Assembly (NCBI RefSeq): GCF_007858255.1 | Contig: NZ_VFEU01000010.1 | Location: 1-64,000 of the forward strand | From: Pseudomonas rhodesiae | Lineage (GTDB): Bacteria > Pseudomonadota > Gammaproteobacteria > Pseudomonadales > Pseudomonadaceae | Reading direction: 5' to 3' | Length of the DNA stretch: 64,000 nucleotides | Program-made: the position numbers and the translations under genes | The notes under the pieces: model-generated | Database searches by the model: none | What the model saw: only the letters and a program-made list of their open reading frames with translations | Told to the model about the DNA's origin: nothing | In this document: piece after piece, positions 34,768 to 44,542 of the stretch | How the letters are laid out: each line of letters begins with the position of its first letter | How positions within the stretch are numbered: the stretch's first letter is position 1

Positions 34768-35969
34768 CAGCGTTGCGCAGCCTTGGGAGAGGCGACGCTG
34801 TTGGCATGGATCAGTTGCGTGATCATGGCATCGGCCTCGGCCAGTTGCTGGTCATACACCGTGGTGGTGAACGACGCCTTCTGCGGCGGTTGTTGCGCCA
34901 GCACCGGGCCGCTCTGGTCATGCAGGTCGACATTGACCACCGTGCTCAAGCCCACGCGCAGCGGGTGCTTGGCCAGTTCTTCGGCGTTGATGTGGATGCG
35001 TACCGGAACACGCTGCACGATTTTGATCCAGTTACCGGTGGCGTTCTGCGCCGGCAGCAAGGCGAATGCACTGCCGGTTCCGGCGCCGAGGCTGTCGACG
35101 GTGCCGCTGTATTTAACGTCGCTGCCGTAGATGTCCGACTCAATGTCCACCGGCTGGCCGATGCGCATATCGCGCAGTTGGGTTTCCTTGAAGTTGGCGT
35201 CGATCCACAGCTGGTCCAGTGGGATCACCGCCATCAACGCCGTGCCTGGTTGCACGCGCTGGCCCAATTGCACGCTGCGCTTGGCCACGTAGCCGGTGAC
35301 CGGCGCGATCAAGGTGCTGCGCGCGTTGGTCAGGTAAGCCTGGCGCAGTTGCGCGGCGGCGGCCTGCACGTCGGGGTGCGAGCTGATCACCGTGTCGTCC
35401 ACCAGGGCGTTGGTGGTTTTGAGTTGCTGTTCAAGGTTGGTCAGGGCGTTCTTGGCTGCGGTCAGGCTGTCACGGGCGTGGGACAGTTCTTCCTGGGAAA
35501 TCGCCCCGCCCTGGGCCAGGGTCTTACGGCGGTTGTAGTTGTCCTGAGCAGTCTGCACATCGGCTTTCTGCGCATTGACCTGGGCTTTCATGCCGTCGAC
35601 GTTGCTGTACAAGCCACGTACCTGGCGCACGGTGCGCGCCAAATTGGCCTGGGCACTTTGCAGGCCGACAGCGGCGTCGTTCGGGTCGAAATTGACCAGC
35701 ACCTGGCCGGCATGCACCAGGTCGCCATCATCGGCGCCGATGCTAACCACGGTGCCGGTGACCAGCGGGGTGATTTCCACCACGTTGCCATTCACATAGG
35801 CATCGTCGGTGCTTTCATTGAAGCGCCCGTACAGTTCGTACCAACCCCACACGCCGACCACGCCCAGGATGACGATCAAGGCGAGGCCGATCAGCATGAC
35901 TTTGCGCTTGCGCGGGTTGTTGTTGGTGTTCGGTTGCGGTGTGGCGTTGGAGTGTTCGGCAGTGGCCAT
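34767..35969 (-). CDS. emrA: EmrA-type membrane-fusion adaptor
   Basis: A 400-residue adaptor with one membrane helix (about 24-45) after a short cytoplasmic tail. The lipoyl half-motif is followed by a coiled-coil hairpin (about 95-200). The second lipoyl half ends in SARSTLIAPVTGYVAKRSVQLGQRVQPGTALMAVIPLDQLWIDANFKE, highly typical of EmrA. It bridges EmrB to the outer-membrane factor. It lies 15 bases after the OMF gene. Confidence 0.93.
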   Translation of the reverse strand: MATAEHSNATPQPNTNNNPRKRKVMLIGLALIVILGVVGVWGWYELYGRFNESTDDAYVNGNVVEITPLVTGTVVSIGADDGDLVHAGQVLVNFDPNDAAVGLQSAQANLARTVRQVRGLYSNVDGMKAQVNAQKADVQTAQDNYNRRKTLAQGGAISQEELSHARDSLTAAKNALTNLEQQLKTTNALVDDTVISSHPDVQAAAAQLRQAYLTNARSTLIAPVTGYVAKRSVQLGQRVQPGTALMAVIPLDQLWIDANFKETQLRDMRIGQPVDIESDIYGSDVKYSGTVDSLGAGTGSAFALLPAQNATGNWIKIVQRVPVRIHINAEELAKHPLRVGLSTVVNVDLHDQSGPVLAQQPPQKASFTTTVYDQQLAEADAMITQLIHANSVASPKAAQR

Positions 35970-35984
35970 AACAAATACCTCGAA

Positions 35985-37436
35985 TTATTCCGTGCGGGTG
36001 GCAGGGGTGGTCGACGCGACATTACTGGCGCTGTAACCGCCGCCCAGGGCCTGCATCAATTGGATCGACAGGGTGATTTGCCCGGCATTGAGGGTCGCCA
36101 GCTGACGCTGGGCCTGCAGCAGTTGCTGCTCGATGCTGAGCACGTCCAGGTAGCTGCCGATGCCGGAGCCGTAGCGCTGGACCACCGTGTCGTAGGACTG
36201 CTGGGCAATGTCCGTAGCGTGTTGCTGGGCCTGGATCTGCCGACCGGTGTCGCGCAGTTGCGACAAGGTGTTGCCGATATCGCCCAGGGCTTGCACCAGG
36301 GTTTTGTTGTATTGCGCCACGGCCAGGTCGTAGTCAGCGTCGCGGGCGTCAAGGTCGGCACGCAGGCGGCCGCCGTCGAAGATCGGCAACGAGACCGTCG
36401 GCGCAATATTGAAGAAGCGGCTGGCCGAACCGAACATGGCATCGCCCAGCAACGACTCGGCGCCGGCGCTGGCGCTGAGATTGAGGTTGGGGTAGAAGCG
36501 GGTTTTGCTCGCATCGATATTGCGACCCGCCGCCTCCACGCGCCAGCGCGCGGCGATCAGATCGGGGCGCCGGCCCAGCAGCTCGGCGGGCAGCACCGCA
36601 GGCACCGCCACAGCGGCGGGCTTGAGCACGGCCGGGCGTGCCAGTTCTCCGCCACGGTCCGGGCCTTTACCGAGCAACACCGCCAGGGCGATCTTGGCGC
36701 TCTGCAGTTGTTTTTGCGCATCGATCAACTGCGACTCGGAACTCGCCGCCAGGCTTTCGGTTTGCTGGTACTGGTAGTGGCTGTCGATGCCCGAATCCAG
36801 GCGACGCTGGCTCAGTTCGAGCATCTGCCGGGTGCGCTTGAGGTCTTCTTCAGCGAGGTCACGCACGATGTGGGCCTGGCCCAGATCGCTGTAGGCCTTG
36901 GCCACATCGGCGGCCAGGGTCAGGCGCGCGGCCTGTTGATCGACTTGGGCGGCACGCGCCTGGCCCAACGCGGCCTCCCAGGCGGCGCGCTGGCCGCCCC
37001 AGAGGTCAAAGGTGTAATTGAAGCTGGCGCCGATGTTGCGCACCGTCGAGTAGGCATCGCCCTCCCCGCGCGGGTCCTGGTCTTTGGCCAGGCGCGAACG
37101 GCTCACACCGGCGCTGGCATCCAGGGTCGGCATGCGCGCGGCGTCGGCGGCGTAGGCAGCCGCTTGAGCCTGATGCGCACGGGCGCTGGCTACTTGCATA
37201 TCCGGGCTGTTTTGCAGGGCTTCGTTGATCAGGCCGTCGAGCTGCGGGTCGCCGAGGCTTTTCCACCAATCGGCGCTCGGCCAGGCAGCGCTGGAGAGGG
37301 TCACCCCACTCAAGGACTTGCCGGTTTGCAACGTATTGGCATCGAGGCGCTGGCCCTGGGTGTCGAGGCCGCTGTAGTTGGCGCAGCCGGCCATGCTCAT
37401 GGCCATGAGCACCAGGCATAGGGCGCGTGTGTTCAT
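35985..37436 (-). CDS. NodT/OprM-type outer-membrane efflux lipoprotein
   Basis: A 483-residue TolC-fold protein with a lipobox MAGC at residues 15-18 (lipidated Cys18). The typical DPQLDGLINEALQNSPDMQVASARAHQAQA and GRRPDLIAARWRVEAAGRNIDASKTRFYPNLNLSASAG segments are present. It is the dedicated outer-membrane duct of the EmrAB pump. Its ATG overlaps the marR stop by four bases. Confidence 0.92.
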   Translation of the reverse strand: MNTRALCLVLMAMSMAGCANYSGLDTQGQRLDANTLQTGKSLSGVTLSSAAWPSADWWKSLGDPQLDGLINEALQNSPDMQVASARAHQAQAAAYAADAARMPTLDASAGVSRSRLAKDQDPRGEGDAYSTVRNIGASFNYTFDLWGGQRAAWEAALGQARAAQVDQQAARLTLAADVAKAYSDLGQAHIVRDLAEEDLKRTRQMLELSQRRLDSGIDSHYQYQQTESLAASSESQLIDAQKQLQSAKIALAVLLGKGPDRGGELARPAVLKPAAVAVPAVLPAELLGRRPDLIAARWRVEAAGRNIDASKTRFYPNLNLSASAGAESLLGDAMFGSASRFFNIAPTVSLPIFDGGRLRADLDARDADYDLAVAQYNKTLVQALGDIGNTLSQLRDTGRQIQAQQHATDIAQQSYDTVVQRYGSGIGSYLDVLSIEQQLLQAQRQLATLNAGQITLSIQLMQALGGGYSASNVASTTPATRTE

Positions 37437-37906
37437 GCTTTACCTACCCGCTGCAGGGTGATGGGGTCACCTGCGGCTATCAGAATTTTCTTGAGGATGC
37501 TTTCCAGGGTTTCCAGCTCGCCAGGTTCGAGCACACCAGCCAGCTGATTCAGCGCAGCGGCGCCGATGTGCGGCAGCATGTCCGCCAAGCGCTGGCCGTC
37601 GGCGGTGAGGACCAGTTGCACCTGGCGCCGGTCCTGTTCGGAGCGCTGCCGGCACAGCAAGCCTTTCTGCTCCAGGCGATCGAGCATGCGCGTCATCGAG
37701 CCGCTGTCCAGGGACAGGTTGCGGCATAGCTCCGCCGGGGTGTCGACACCGAACTGGGCCATGATGATCAACACCTTGAACTGCGCGGCGGTGATGCCGT
37801 GGGGTTCCATATGGGTGTCGATGATGCGGTCCTTGAGAATCGCGGCGCGGCCCAGCAACAGGCCAAGGTGGCAGTTGTGGAAGTTGTCAGGGGTGAAGTG
37901 CGGCAT
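37433..37906 (-). CDS. MarR-family repressor of the emr operon
   Basis: A 157-residue winged-helix regulator with DTPAELCRNLSLDSGSMTRMLDRLEQKGLLCRQRSEQDRRQVQLVLTADG, the recognition helix and wing with the conserved DxRxxxL-like region. It is the first gene of the operon with the OMF lipoprotein, emrA and emrB. Two near-identical palindromes upstream make autorepression very likely, with release by small aromatic or antibiotic-like ligands as in EmrR/MarR relatives. Confidence 0.9.
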   Translation of the reverse strand: MPHFTPDNFHNCHLGLLLGRAAILKDRIIDTHMEPHGITAAQFKVLIIMAQFGVDTPAELCRNLSLDSGSMTRMLDRLEQKGLLCRQRSEQDRRQVQLVLTADGQRLADMLPHIGAAALNQLAGVLEPGELETLESILKKILIAAGDPITLQRVGKA

Positions 37907-37922
37907 AGAAAGTCACCTTATT

Positions 37923-37969
37923 ACTGCCTAGGCAGTGAATGTGTGACGAGATATTACTGCCTAGGCAGC
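37923..37969. promoter_or_regulatory. Twin MarR operators (CTGCCTAGGCAG) 33 bp apart
   Basis: ACTGCCTAGGCAGT at 37923-37936 is a perfect 14-bp palindrome. CTGCCTAGGCAG recurs at 37957-37968. Their centres are 33 bp apart, about three helical turns, so two dimers would sit on the same face of the DNA. They begin 17 bp upstream of the marR start codon. This is the strongest operator signal of its type in the window. Confidence 0.85.
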
Positions 37970-38074
37970 GAAAGTCAAATGGAATAGTTAGGTTGCTTGG
38001 TAGTTTGGCGATGGGTGGGTGAAAGACAGACTTAATGTGTGAGGGTGCTTGCTGTGGTGAGCGGGCTTGCCGTG

Positions 38075-38201
38075 GTGAGCGGGCTTGCCCCGCGCTGGGC
38101 TGCGAAGCGGCCCCATTCCACGCGATGTGGTTTTAGCTGATACACCGAGGCGCCTGGGTTTGGGTCTGCTTCGCAGCCCAGCGCGGGGCAAGCCCGCTCA
38201 C
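38075..38201. repeat. Large inverted repeat of a second REP-like family
   Basis: GTGAGCGGGCTTGCCCCGCG followed by CTGGGCTGCGAAGC is matched, inverted, by GCTTCGCAGCCCAG and CGCGGGGCAAGCCCGCTCAC, with about 57 bases between the arms. Immediately before it, CGTGGTGAGCGGGCTTGCC is a partial direct repeat (38054-38073). The element fills most of the 352-bp gap between the marR promoter and the end of tamB. No gene is seen in the gap. Confidence 0.85.
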
Positions 38202-38258
38202 TACAGAAAAACCGCTCACCACAGCAAGCTCCCTCTCACATTTCTATCCCCGTTGGGT

Positions 38259-41200
38259 TTAGAAATCGCGCTTGTAGAAGATATCCAAGGAACTGGCCAC
38301 GCCGCTGGCCACTTCCAGGTAGACCTTTTTGCTCAGCAGGTAGCGCAAGGCGATGGTGTTGGCCGGTTCGAATACCCCAACCCCATAGCGCAGGCTGAGT
38401 TTCTCGGTGATTTTGCCGCTGGCGACCACGGCGGTGTTGTTGCCGCTGCCTTGGGTGTCGAGGTCGAAGTCGCGGATGCCGAGCTTGTTGGCGATGTCCG
38501 AGGTCACCCCGGCGCTACCCATCAGGCCCAGGCCCAGGGCGGCTTGGGCGAGCATATTGTTGTCTTCGCCGGTGGTGCTCAGCGGACGCCCCAGCACCAG
38601 ATAGGACAGCGCCTGTTCCTGGCTCATGGCCGGTTCCGAGAAGATCTGCGTCGTAGGCTGCTCGGCGCTACCGCTCAGGCGAATACCGGCGGTCACGTCG
38701 TCGGTCTTGCGGATCGCCTCGATGTCCAGGTACGGCTGGTCCAGCGGCCCGGCGAACAGTAGGCGTGCACGCCGCACGTCGAGCTTCTGCCCATAGGCGC
38801 GGTAGCGGCCGTCGTTGAGCCATAGCTCGCCCCGAGTGTCCAGGTTATCGCCGATATGTACCTGGCCCTGCACCTTGGCGGTCAGACCAAAGCCGGAGAA
38901 ATTCAGCCGGTCTTCACCCACCACCACGTCGATATCCATGGCCATGGCCATCGGCGGCTTGCCCTCCTCGGTCTGGCTGCCAATGATCACCGTGTCATCC
39001 GACACCGTGACCGTCGACGGCGGCAGTTCACGCACGGTGATATCGCCGCGCGGAATCTGCACTTTGCCGGCGATGGCCAGCCGGTCGTTCTTGAGGCTGA
39101 TCGTCAAGTCGGGCGCCACTTCCAGCTCGGCATAGGGTTCGACGGTGACCGGCAGTTGCGCGCCTTGCAGGTGCAGGTCCACCGCCAGGGCCTGGCCCCA
39201 GTCGATCTGCCCCTTGAGGCTGCCCTGCCCGGCTTTACCGCTGCGCCAGCCGCCATTCAACTGCACACTTTCACCGGCGATCAGCGCCTGCACATTCAGC
39301 CCTTCGAGGCTGATGGGCAGTTCGGGCCCGGACACTTCGCCGCCCACCAGGTTGACGCTGCCGTTGACCTGCGGTGCCAGCAGGCCACCGCTGATGCGGC
39401 CGTTGCCGTTGAGCTTGCCGCTGAGTTTTTCCACCATCGGCACGAATGGCCGCGCCACGGCCAGATCCAGCCCCATGAGGCTGAACTGGCCGGTGATCGG
39501 CTTGTTTTTCGGCAATGGATTGATCTGCGCCTGCAACAGCAACTCACCGAGTTTGCCGCCATGGAAGTTCAGCTGCGTGTCGATGCGCCGGGGGTTGAGA
39601 GTGGTTTCCAGCTTAAGGGTGTCGTAGGGAAAGTCCAACCACTGGGCCTTCTCCTTGACGCGCAAGGTGCCACCGCTGGCATCCACCGACACCACCCCTT
39701 TGGGGCCACTGGCGGGCAGGTCCAGTTGCAGGTCGGCATTGAGTCGGCCCTGCCAGGCGAAATCCTTGGGCAAAAACGCCGCCAGGCTGTCGATGGGGAA
39801 CTGCTTGAGGTGGTAGCGCAACTTCGGCTCGGGCATCAGCCGCTGGTCTTCGCCGCACAGGCTCGATGCTCCGGAGACCCAGCAGTGCGCCGCAAATGTC
39901 AGTCGGCCATCGGCCAGGCGTTCGATTTTGGCCGGGGACTGCAGCCGCCAGTCCTGGCCACCGGCCTGCACATCGCCGCTGGCCAGACGCCCGCGCCAGT
40001 TGCCCTTATCTAGAGTACCGTCCAGGGCCAGAGCCAATTTGACCAGGGGCCCGGCCAGGTCGAGCTGGACCTTTTGCTGGCGGATGTCGCCCTGGGCGCT
40101 GGCGGTAAGCGTGCCGACCTGGGTGTCACCGCTTTGGATACCGCTGCCCTTGAGGTCGATTTTCGCGCGCTGGGCGCTATCCAACCTGGCATCGAGGCTG
40201 AGGGCTTGCAGGCGGTTGTCGGCGAACGCCAGTTGCTGGCCCTTGAGGCCGAGCTTGCCCTGGGGCGCCTTGAGCGTACCCGCCACGTCGAGCCGGCCGT
40301 TGATTTGACCGCGCAACTGCGGCCACAACTGGGCCAGGCGTGCGAGCTTGATATCGATCTGCCCGGCCAGACGCTGCTGCAGGCTGCCGCTGCCCTGGAT
40401 GCGGTTGTCGCCCAGGCGCAAGTCGAGATTGGCCAGGGTCCACTGCTCGCCGGCGCCATCGGCCTTGGCCGCCAGCACGGCGGTTTGCCCGCGCAGGCGG
40501 CCTTTGAGGTCGAGGTCGGCGTTGAGTTTGAGCTGCTCGTTCTTGAATTCGCCCTTGCTGCGTAGCGGGCCGGCCAGGGTGCCGGGCAACTCCGCCACCC
40601 AGTACGCCGGGTTCAGCGCCGACAGGTCCAGCGCAGTGTCCCAGGCGATGCCATCGGCGAATTGCAGGTTCAAGTGACCTTCGGCCTTGCCCTGACCGGC
40701 GCTCAGTTTCAGCTCCGGCAGGAACACCTGCGTAAGGTCGCCGCTGAACGGCGTGACCACCGAGAACGGACCGGCCGGGCCATCGAGGTCGGCCGTGAGG
40801 TTGCCGAGGTAATTACCATCTTTATAAGCAACCTCGCCATTGAAGGTACGCAACGTCACCTGGGGCTCGTCGATCACCGGGTACAGGCGATGCCACGGGA
40901 AATCCAGCCAGGCGATTTTGGCATCGGCGCTGAAGCCTTGCTGCCAGTCCAGGTTGGCGCTGAGTTTCAGGCTTTGTTTGTCGCCGGCATTTACGTCCAG
41001 GCCGGCGATCTGCGCGCCTTTGGCGTCTACCTTGCCTTGCAGCAACAGATCGACCGGGCCTTTTTCCGCCGGCAACACCGCCTTGCCTTGCAGTTGGTAG
41101 CCACGGCTCAAGTCGCCCTTGGCGGTAAGGTCCAGTTGATTGAGCTGCAGGGTGTCGGGCAAATCAGCGCTGGGCTTGAAGCCATCGGCGGTGATGTGTA

Positions 41201-41930
41201 ATTGGGCGGGCAGGTTTTCCGCCAGGGGTTGCAGTTCGCCGCTGAGTTTGGCCGGCAGGTAGCCGCTGCTGTCGGCGTCGAGTTTGAGGGTTTTGAGCAG
41301 ATCGCCGTCGACCTTCAGCGCCACTGTCCACGGCGCACCGCCGGGTGCGTAAGGCAGGCTCAGGTTGCCGCTGGCGGTCAACGGCCAATCACCGCTGGGC
41401 TGCAACAAGCCGCTCAGGTCCAGTACCAGATCGTCGCGCTGCAGGTGCACGGCGTCGATCTGCATGCCCGCCGCCGTCCAGTGCGCCGCCAGTTGCAGGC
41501 CCTTGAGCTCCTCGCTGCCGTTGAACAACAGGCGACCGACGCGAACCTCGCCCAATTGCAGGGCTACCGGTAGTTTCAAGTCCGGCAGTTGGATCGGCCC
41601 GCTGCTCTCGTCGCCACTGGGGGGAAATTGCAGGCTGACCTGTTCCACCTCCAGTCGGTCGATGCACAAGGTCATGCGCAGCAAGCAAGCCGGCGACCAG
41701 GCAAACGTCGGCGCCTGGAGTTCGACGCGGCTGCTGCCCTGCTCCCAGAGCAGATGGTCGGCGCGCCATTGGCCGCCCAAACGGCCCTGGAAATTCTCCA
41801 CGCTCAACCCCGGCACACGCGCCAGCGCCCAACGGCTGCCGGCCTGGGTGCTGAGTATCGCCCAGCCCGTCAGCACCCCTATGGCGAGGACGGCCACCAC
41901 GGCCAGCCCGGCTATTTTCACCCCACGCAT
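38259..41930 (-). CDS. tamB: TamB, inner-membrane component of the TAM outer-membrane assembly/lipid transport system
   Basis: A 1223-residue AsmA-like protein. One N-terminal helix (about 7-28) anchors it in the inner membrane. The long periplasmic part consists of repeating beta strands forming a groove, and the C-terminal DUF490/TamB domain (about 880-1223) includes GDITVRELPPSTVTVSDDTVIIG and ends GVASSLDIFYKRDF with an aromatic terminus. It partners TamA in the outer membrane in inserting some outer-membrane proteins and moving phospholipids. The ATG at 41930 overlaps the tamA stop (TGATG); a GTG one codon earlier is equally possible. Confidence 0.93.
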   Translation of the reverse strand: MRGVKIAGLAVVAVLAIGVLTGWAILSTQAGSRWALARVPGLSVENFQGRLGGQWRADHLLWEQGSSRVELQAPTFAWSPACLLRMTLCIDRLEVEQVSLQFPPSGDESSGPIQLPDLKLPVALQLGEVRVGRLLFNGSEELKGLQLAAHWTAAGMQIDAVHLQRDDLVLDLSGLLQPSGDWPLTASGNLSLPYAPGGAPWTVALKVDGDLLKTLKLDADSSGYLPAKLSGELQPLAENLPAQLHITADGFKPSADLPDTLQLNQLDLTAKGDLSRGYQLQGKAVLPAEKGPVDLLLQGKVDAKGAQIAGLDVNAGDKQSLKLSANLDWQQGFSADAKIAWLDFPWHRLYPVIDEPQVTLRTFNGEVAYKDGNYLGNLTADLDGPAGPFSVVTPFSGDLTQVFLPELKLSAGQGKAEGHLNLQFADGIAWDTALDLSALNPAYWVAELPGTLAGPLRSKGEFKNEQLKLNADLDLKGRLRGQTAVLAAKADGAGEQWTLANLDLRLGDNRIQGSGSLQQRLAGQIDIKLARLAQLWPQLRGQINGRLDVAGTLKAPQGKLGLKGQQLAFADNRLQALSLDARLDSAQRAKIDLKGSGIQSGDTQVGTLTASAQGDIRQQKVQLDLAGPLVKLALALDGTLDKGNWRGRLASGDVQAGGQDWRLQSPAKIERLADGRLTFAAHCWVSGASSLCGEDQRLMPEPKLRYHLKQFPIDSLAAFLPKDFAWQGRLNADLQLDLPASGPKGVVSVDASGGTLRVKEKAQWLDFPYDTLKLETTLNPRRIDTQLNFHGGKLGELLLQAQINPLPKNKPITGQFSLMGLDLAVARPFVPMVEKLSGKLNGNGRISGGLLAPQVNGSVNLVGGEVSGPELPISLEGLNVQALIAGESVQLNGGWRSGKAGQGSLKGQIDWGQALAVDLHLQGAQLPVTVEPYAELEVAPDLTISLKNDRLAIAGKVQIPRGDITVRELPPSTVTVSDDTVIIGSQTEEGKPPMAMAMDIDVVVGEDRLNFSGFGLTAKVQGQVHIGDNLDTRGELWLNDGRYRAYGQKLDVRRARLLFAGPLDQPYLDIEAIRKTDDVTAGIRLSGSAEQPTTQIFSEPAMSQEQALSYLVLGRPLSTTGEDNNMLAQAALGLGLMGSAGVTSDIANKLGIRDFDLDTQGSGNNTAVVASGKITEKLSLRYGVGVFEPANTIALRYLLSKKVYLEVASGVASSLDIFYKRDF

Positions 41931-43657
41931 CACAACTCAGGCCCCATGGAAAAGTGCAAACGAACGCCGCCCGGATCTTCCAGGGCATGGGCCAGGTCCA
42001 GACGAATCGGCCCGACCGGCGAGACCCAGCGGATGCCGACGCCGACGCCGGTCTTCAGGCTGGGCAGCTCCAGATTGTTGAAGGAGTTGCCCTGGTCGAT
42101 AAAGGTCGCGATCCGCCATTTTTCGGCGATGGAATATTGATACTCGGCACTCAGCGCCACCATGTAGCGCCCACCGATGCGATCGCCGCGGTCGTTTTCG
42201 GGGGACAACGTCTGGTACTCGTAGCCGCGCACGCTTTGGTCGCCACCGGCAAAAAAACGCAGCGACGGCGGCACTGATTTATAGCCATTGGTGGCACTGC
42301 CGCCCACTTGGGCACGGGCGAGGAAGCGATGGTTGTCCCACAGGGTGGTCAGGCCTTTGACCATCGCCGTGCCGTACAGCAAATTGGTGTCTGAACCCAG
42401 CCCTTCCTTGGCCACCTTGGTGTCCAATTGCAGGCGATAGCCATGGTGCGGGTCGATGCGATTGTCACTGCGCAGGTAGGAATAACTGACGCCCGGCATC
42501 AACAGGTTGCTCAGACCCGAATCGTCACCCAGGCGGTACTCTTCGCGCTGCCATTTGAGCGAGATCACCCGCGTCCAGCCGCTGGGCAGCTTGCTGTGCC
42601 ATTCCGGGCCGAGGGTGAGCAATTTACTCAGGGTGTCGGTGTTGGCGATTTCTTCGTTCTGGTAGCCGCCGGCGAAGCGCAGTTTGTCGGTGAGCGGCGG
42701 GTCGAGGGGAATGTCGTACCACAGGCCGACGTTCTGCCGCGGCGCCGACAGCTCGGCTTCCCAGCCATAGCTATGGCCCTGAGGGTTGACCCAATGTCGC
42801 GTCCAGTTGGCTTTGCCGCGCGGGCCGACGTCGGTGGAGTAACCCAGGCCCAGGCCCATGGTGCGCGGCTTGCGTGTGTCCAACTGCACGGCCACCGGGA
42901 TCACGTCATTGGTGGCGGCGGCGGGCGCGGCATCCACGCGCACGCCTTCGAAAAACCCGCTGGCCTGCAAGTTCTGGTTGAGTTCGGCAATAAGCTCGGA
43001 GTCGTAGGGGTCGCCGCTTTTGAACGGCACCATGCGGTGCAGCAGGTCTTCGTCGAACGGCGTATCGCCGGCGAAACTGACCTTGCCGAGGGTGTAACGC
43101 GGGCCGCTGTCATACACCAGTTCGATATCGGCGACGCCGGCCTGGGGGTCCACCGCGAGTGTCTGCCGGGTAAAGCGCCCGCTGAAAAAACCGTAGCGCG
43201 AGGCCTGGTTCTGGATCAAACGCTTGGCGTCTTCGTAATGGCCGTGGTTGAGGATGGCGCCGGATTTAAGGTCGTCGCTGGCGGGTACGCGAAACGCTTT
43301 GAGGTTCGCCGCCGGGCCCTCGACCCGAATGGTCACATCACGCAAGTGCACCGGTTCGCCAGGGTCGATGTTGAGGATCAGGCGCGGGTTCTTGCCTCCC
43401 TGCACGTCGCTGTCGATGCGCGGTTGATAAAAGCCCAGCGCCTGGGCGGCTTTGCGCGCCTGCTCCTCGGCGCCACGGCTGAACCGCAGCAGGGCCTCTT
43501 CATCGCGGTCGCCCACGCCGCCGATATAGCCCTCGATATTGGCTTTCAACGCGTCGTTGGCGGGTTTGATGCGCACGTCCAATTCGCTTTGCGCCAGCGC
43601 GCCGCAGCTTGTAAACAGCAGAATCAAGCTGCTGGTGAATCTTCCTGGAAACTTCAT
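41930..43657 (-). CDS. tamA: TamA, Omp85-family outer-membrane protein
   Basis: A 575-residue protein with a signal peptide (FPGRFTSSLILLFTSCGALAQ), three POTRA domains (about 25-265; e.g. SRYGFFSGRFTRQTLAVDPQ) and a C-terminal 16-strand Omp85 barrel with RFFAGGDQSVRGYEYQ, the conserved RGY/F lid-lock loop. It ends VRLHFSMGPEL. The ATG at 43657 is chosen by the signal peptide; the ribosome binding site is weak. Coupled to tamB by a one-base overlap. Confidence 0.94.
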   Translation of the reverse strand: MKFPGRFTSSLILLFTSCGALAQSELDVRIKPANDALKANIEGYIGGVGDRDEEALLRFSRGAEEQARKAAQALGFYQPRIDSDVQGGKNPRLILNIDPGEPVHLRDVTIRVEGPAANLKAFRVPASDDLKSGAILNHGHYEDAKRLIQNQASRYGFFSGRFTRQTLAVDPQAGVADIELVYDSGPRYTLGKVSFAGDTPFDEDLLHRMVPFKSGDPYDSELIAELNQNLQASGFFEGVRVDAAPAAATNDVIPVAVQLDTRKPRTMGLGLGYSTDVGPRGKANWTRHWVNPQGHSYGWEAELSAPRQNVGLWYDIPLDPPLTDKLRFAGGYQNEEIANTDTLSKLLTLGPEWHSKLPSGWTRVISLKWQREEYRLGDDSGLSNLLMPGVSYSYLRSDNRIDPHHGYRLQLDTKVAKEGLGSDTNLLYGTAMVKGLTTLWDNHRFLARAQVGGSATNGYKSVPPSLRFFAGGDQSVRGYEYQTLSPENDRGDRIGGRYMVALSAEYQYSIAEKWRIATFIDQGNSFNNLELPSLKTGVGVGIRWVSPVGPIRLDLAHALEDPGGVRLHFSMGPEL

Positions 43658-43721
43658 AGGCGCGGATGCTACACGAGCGGGCGAGAAACGTAGAACTCGG
43701 AAAGTTCTGAAAAAATCTGCA

Positions 43722-44372
43722 TCACGCCGTGGCGGCCTGCAATACCTGAGGGTTGGGATGAAAAAAAACATGCTCCAACACCGGCCCCACTGCCACTTCA
43801 CCGATTTCCTCATAACCTTGGCGTTTATAAAACTCCAGGTAACGCGAATTGCCCGTGTCGAGCACCACGCCGGACGAATGCGGGTCTTCGGCGCACCAGT
43901 TATGCACCGCCTGCAACAACTGCTCACCGTAATGCTTGCCCTGGAACTGCGGATGAATCCCCAACAGCGGCAGCATATGCACCGACTCACTGGGCAAGCA
44001 CGCCAGCACGGCATGGTGATAATCCAGATAACGCCGCGTGCCGCGCACCCCGGTGCTCAGCCACATGCGCAATTGCCAGGCCCAGCTCTCGGTGATTCCC
44101 AGGCGCCGTTGCGGCGGCGCGATCAGCGCGATGCCGATCAGACGGTCATTCACAAACAGGCCAATGGCCGGCAGCTTCTGGAAGAAGTGCTGCTTGACCA
44201 GCTCACGCACGGTGGCGCGCACCCGCTGTTCATAACCTGGACGCTCGGCCTCAAAGATATAGGCGAATGTCGGTTCGTGGCGGTAAGCCTGGTACAACAG
44301 GGAACGGGCTTCGCGGGAATAGCCGCTGTTGAGCACACGGATGTCGGCGATGGCAGTCGAAGTCTCAGGCAT
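43722..44372 (-). CDS. GNAT-family N-acetyltransferase
   Basis: A 216-residue acetyltransferase. Motif A for acetyl-CoA binding is seen as [25 protein letters not shown] (the Q/R-x-x-G-x-G/A loop is here Q-G-K-H-Y-G), followed by [25 protein letters not shown], the usual C-terminal strand-helix. The ATG at 44372 is preferred to a GTG eight codons upstream. The target molecule is unknown. It stands alone between tamA and xthA. Confidence 0.85.
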   Translation of the reverse strand: MPETSTAIADIRVLNSGYSREARSLLYQAYRHEPTFAYIFEAERPGYEQRVRATVRELVKQHFFQKLPAIGLFVNDRLIGIALIAPPQRRLGITESWAWQLRMWLSTGVRGTRRYLDYHHAVLACLPSESVHMLPLLGIHPQFQGKHYGEQLLQAVHNWCAEDPHSSGVVLDTGNSRYLEFYKRQGYEEIGEVAVGPVLEHVFFHPNPQVLQAATA

Positions 44373-44542
44373 ACAGTCAATCTCAGTGGGCGCCACTCAA
44401 AGGATGGCGTTCTTATGGGTACGAACCTACGCAGCTCCAGTCGTTCCCAGACATTAGCAGCGCATCTGCCCTACCGCCACGCTGGCCCCCGTCTGACTTG
44501 TCGGCTAGCATCGCCCTTTTTGCCAAGACCGGACTGCCGACC

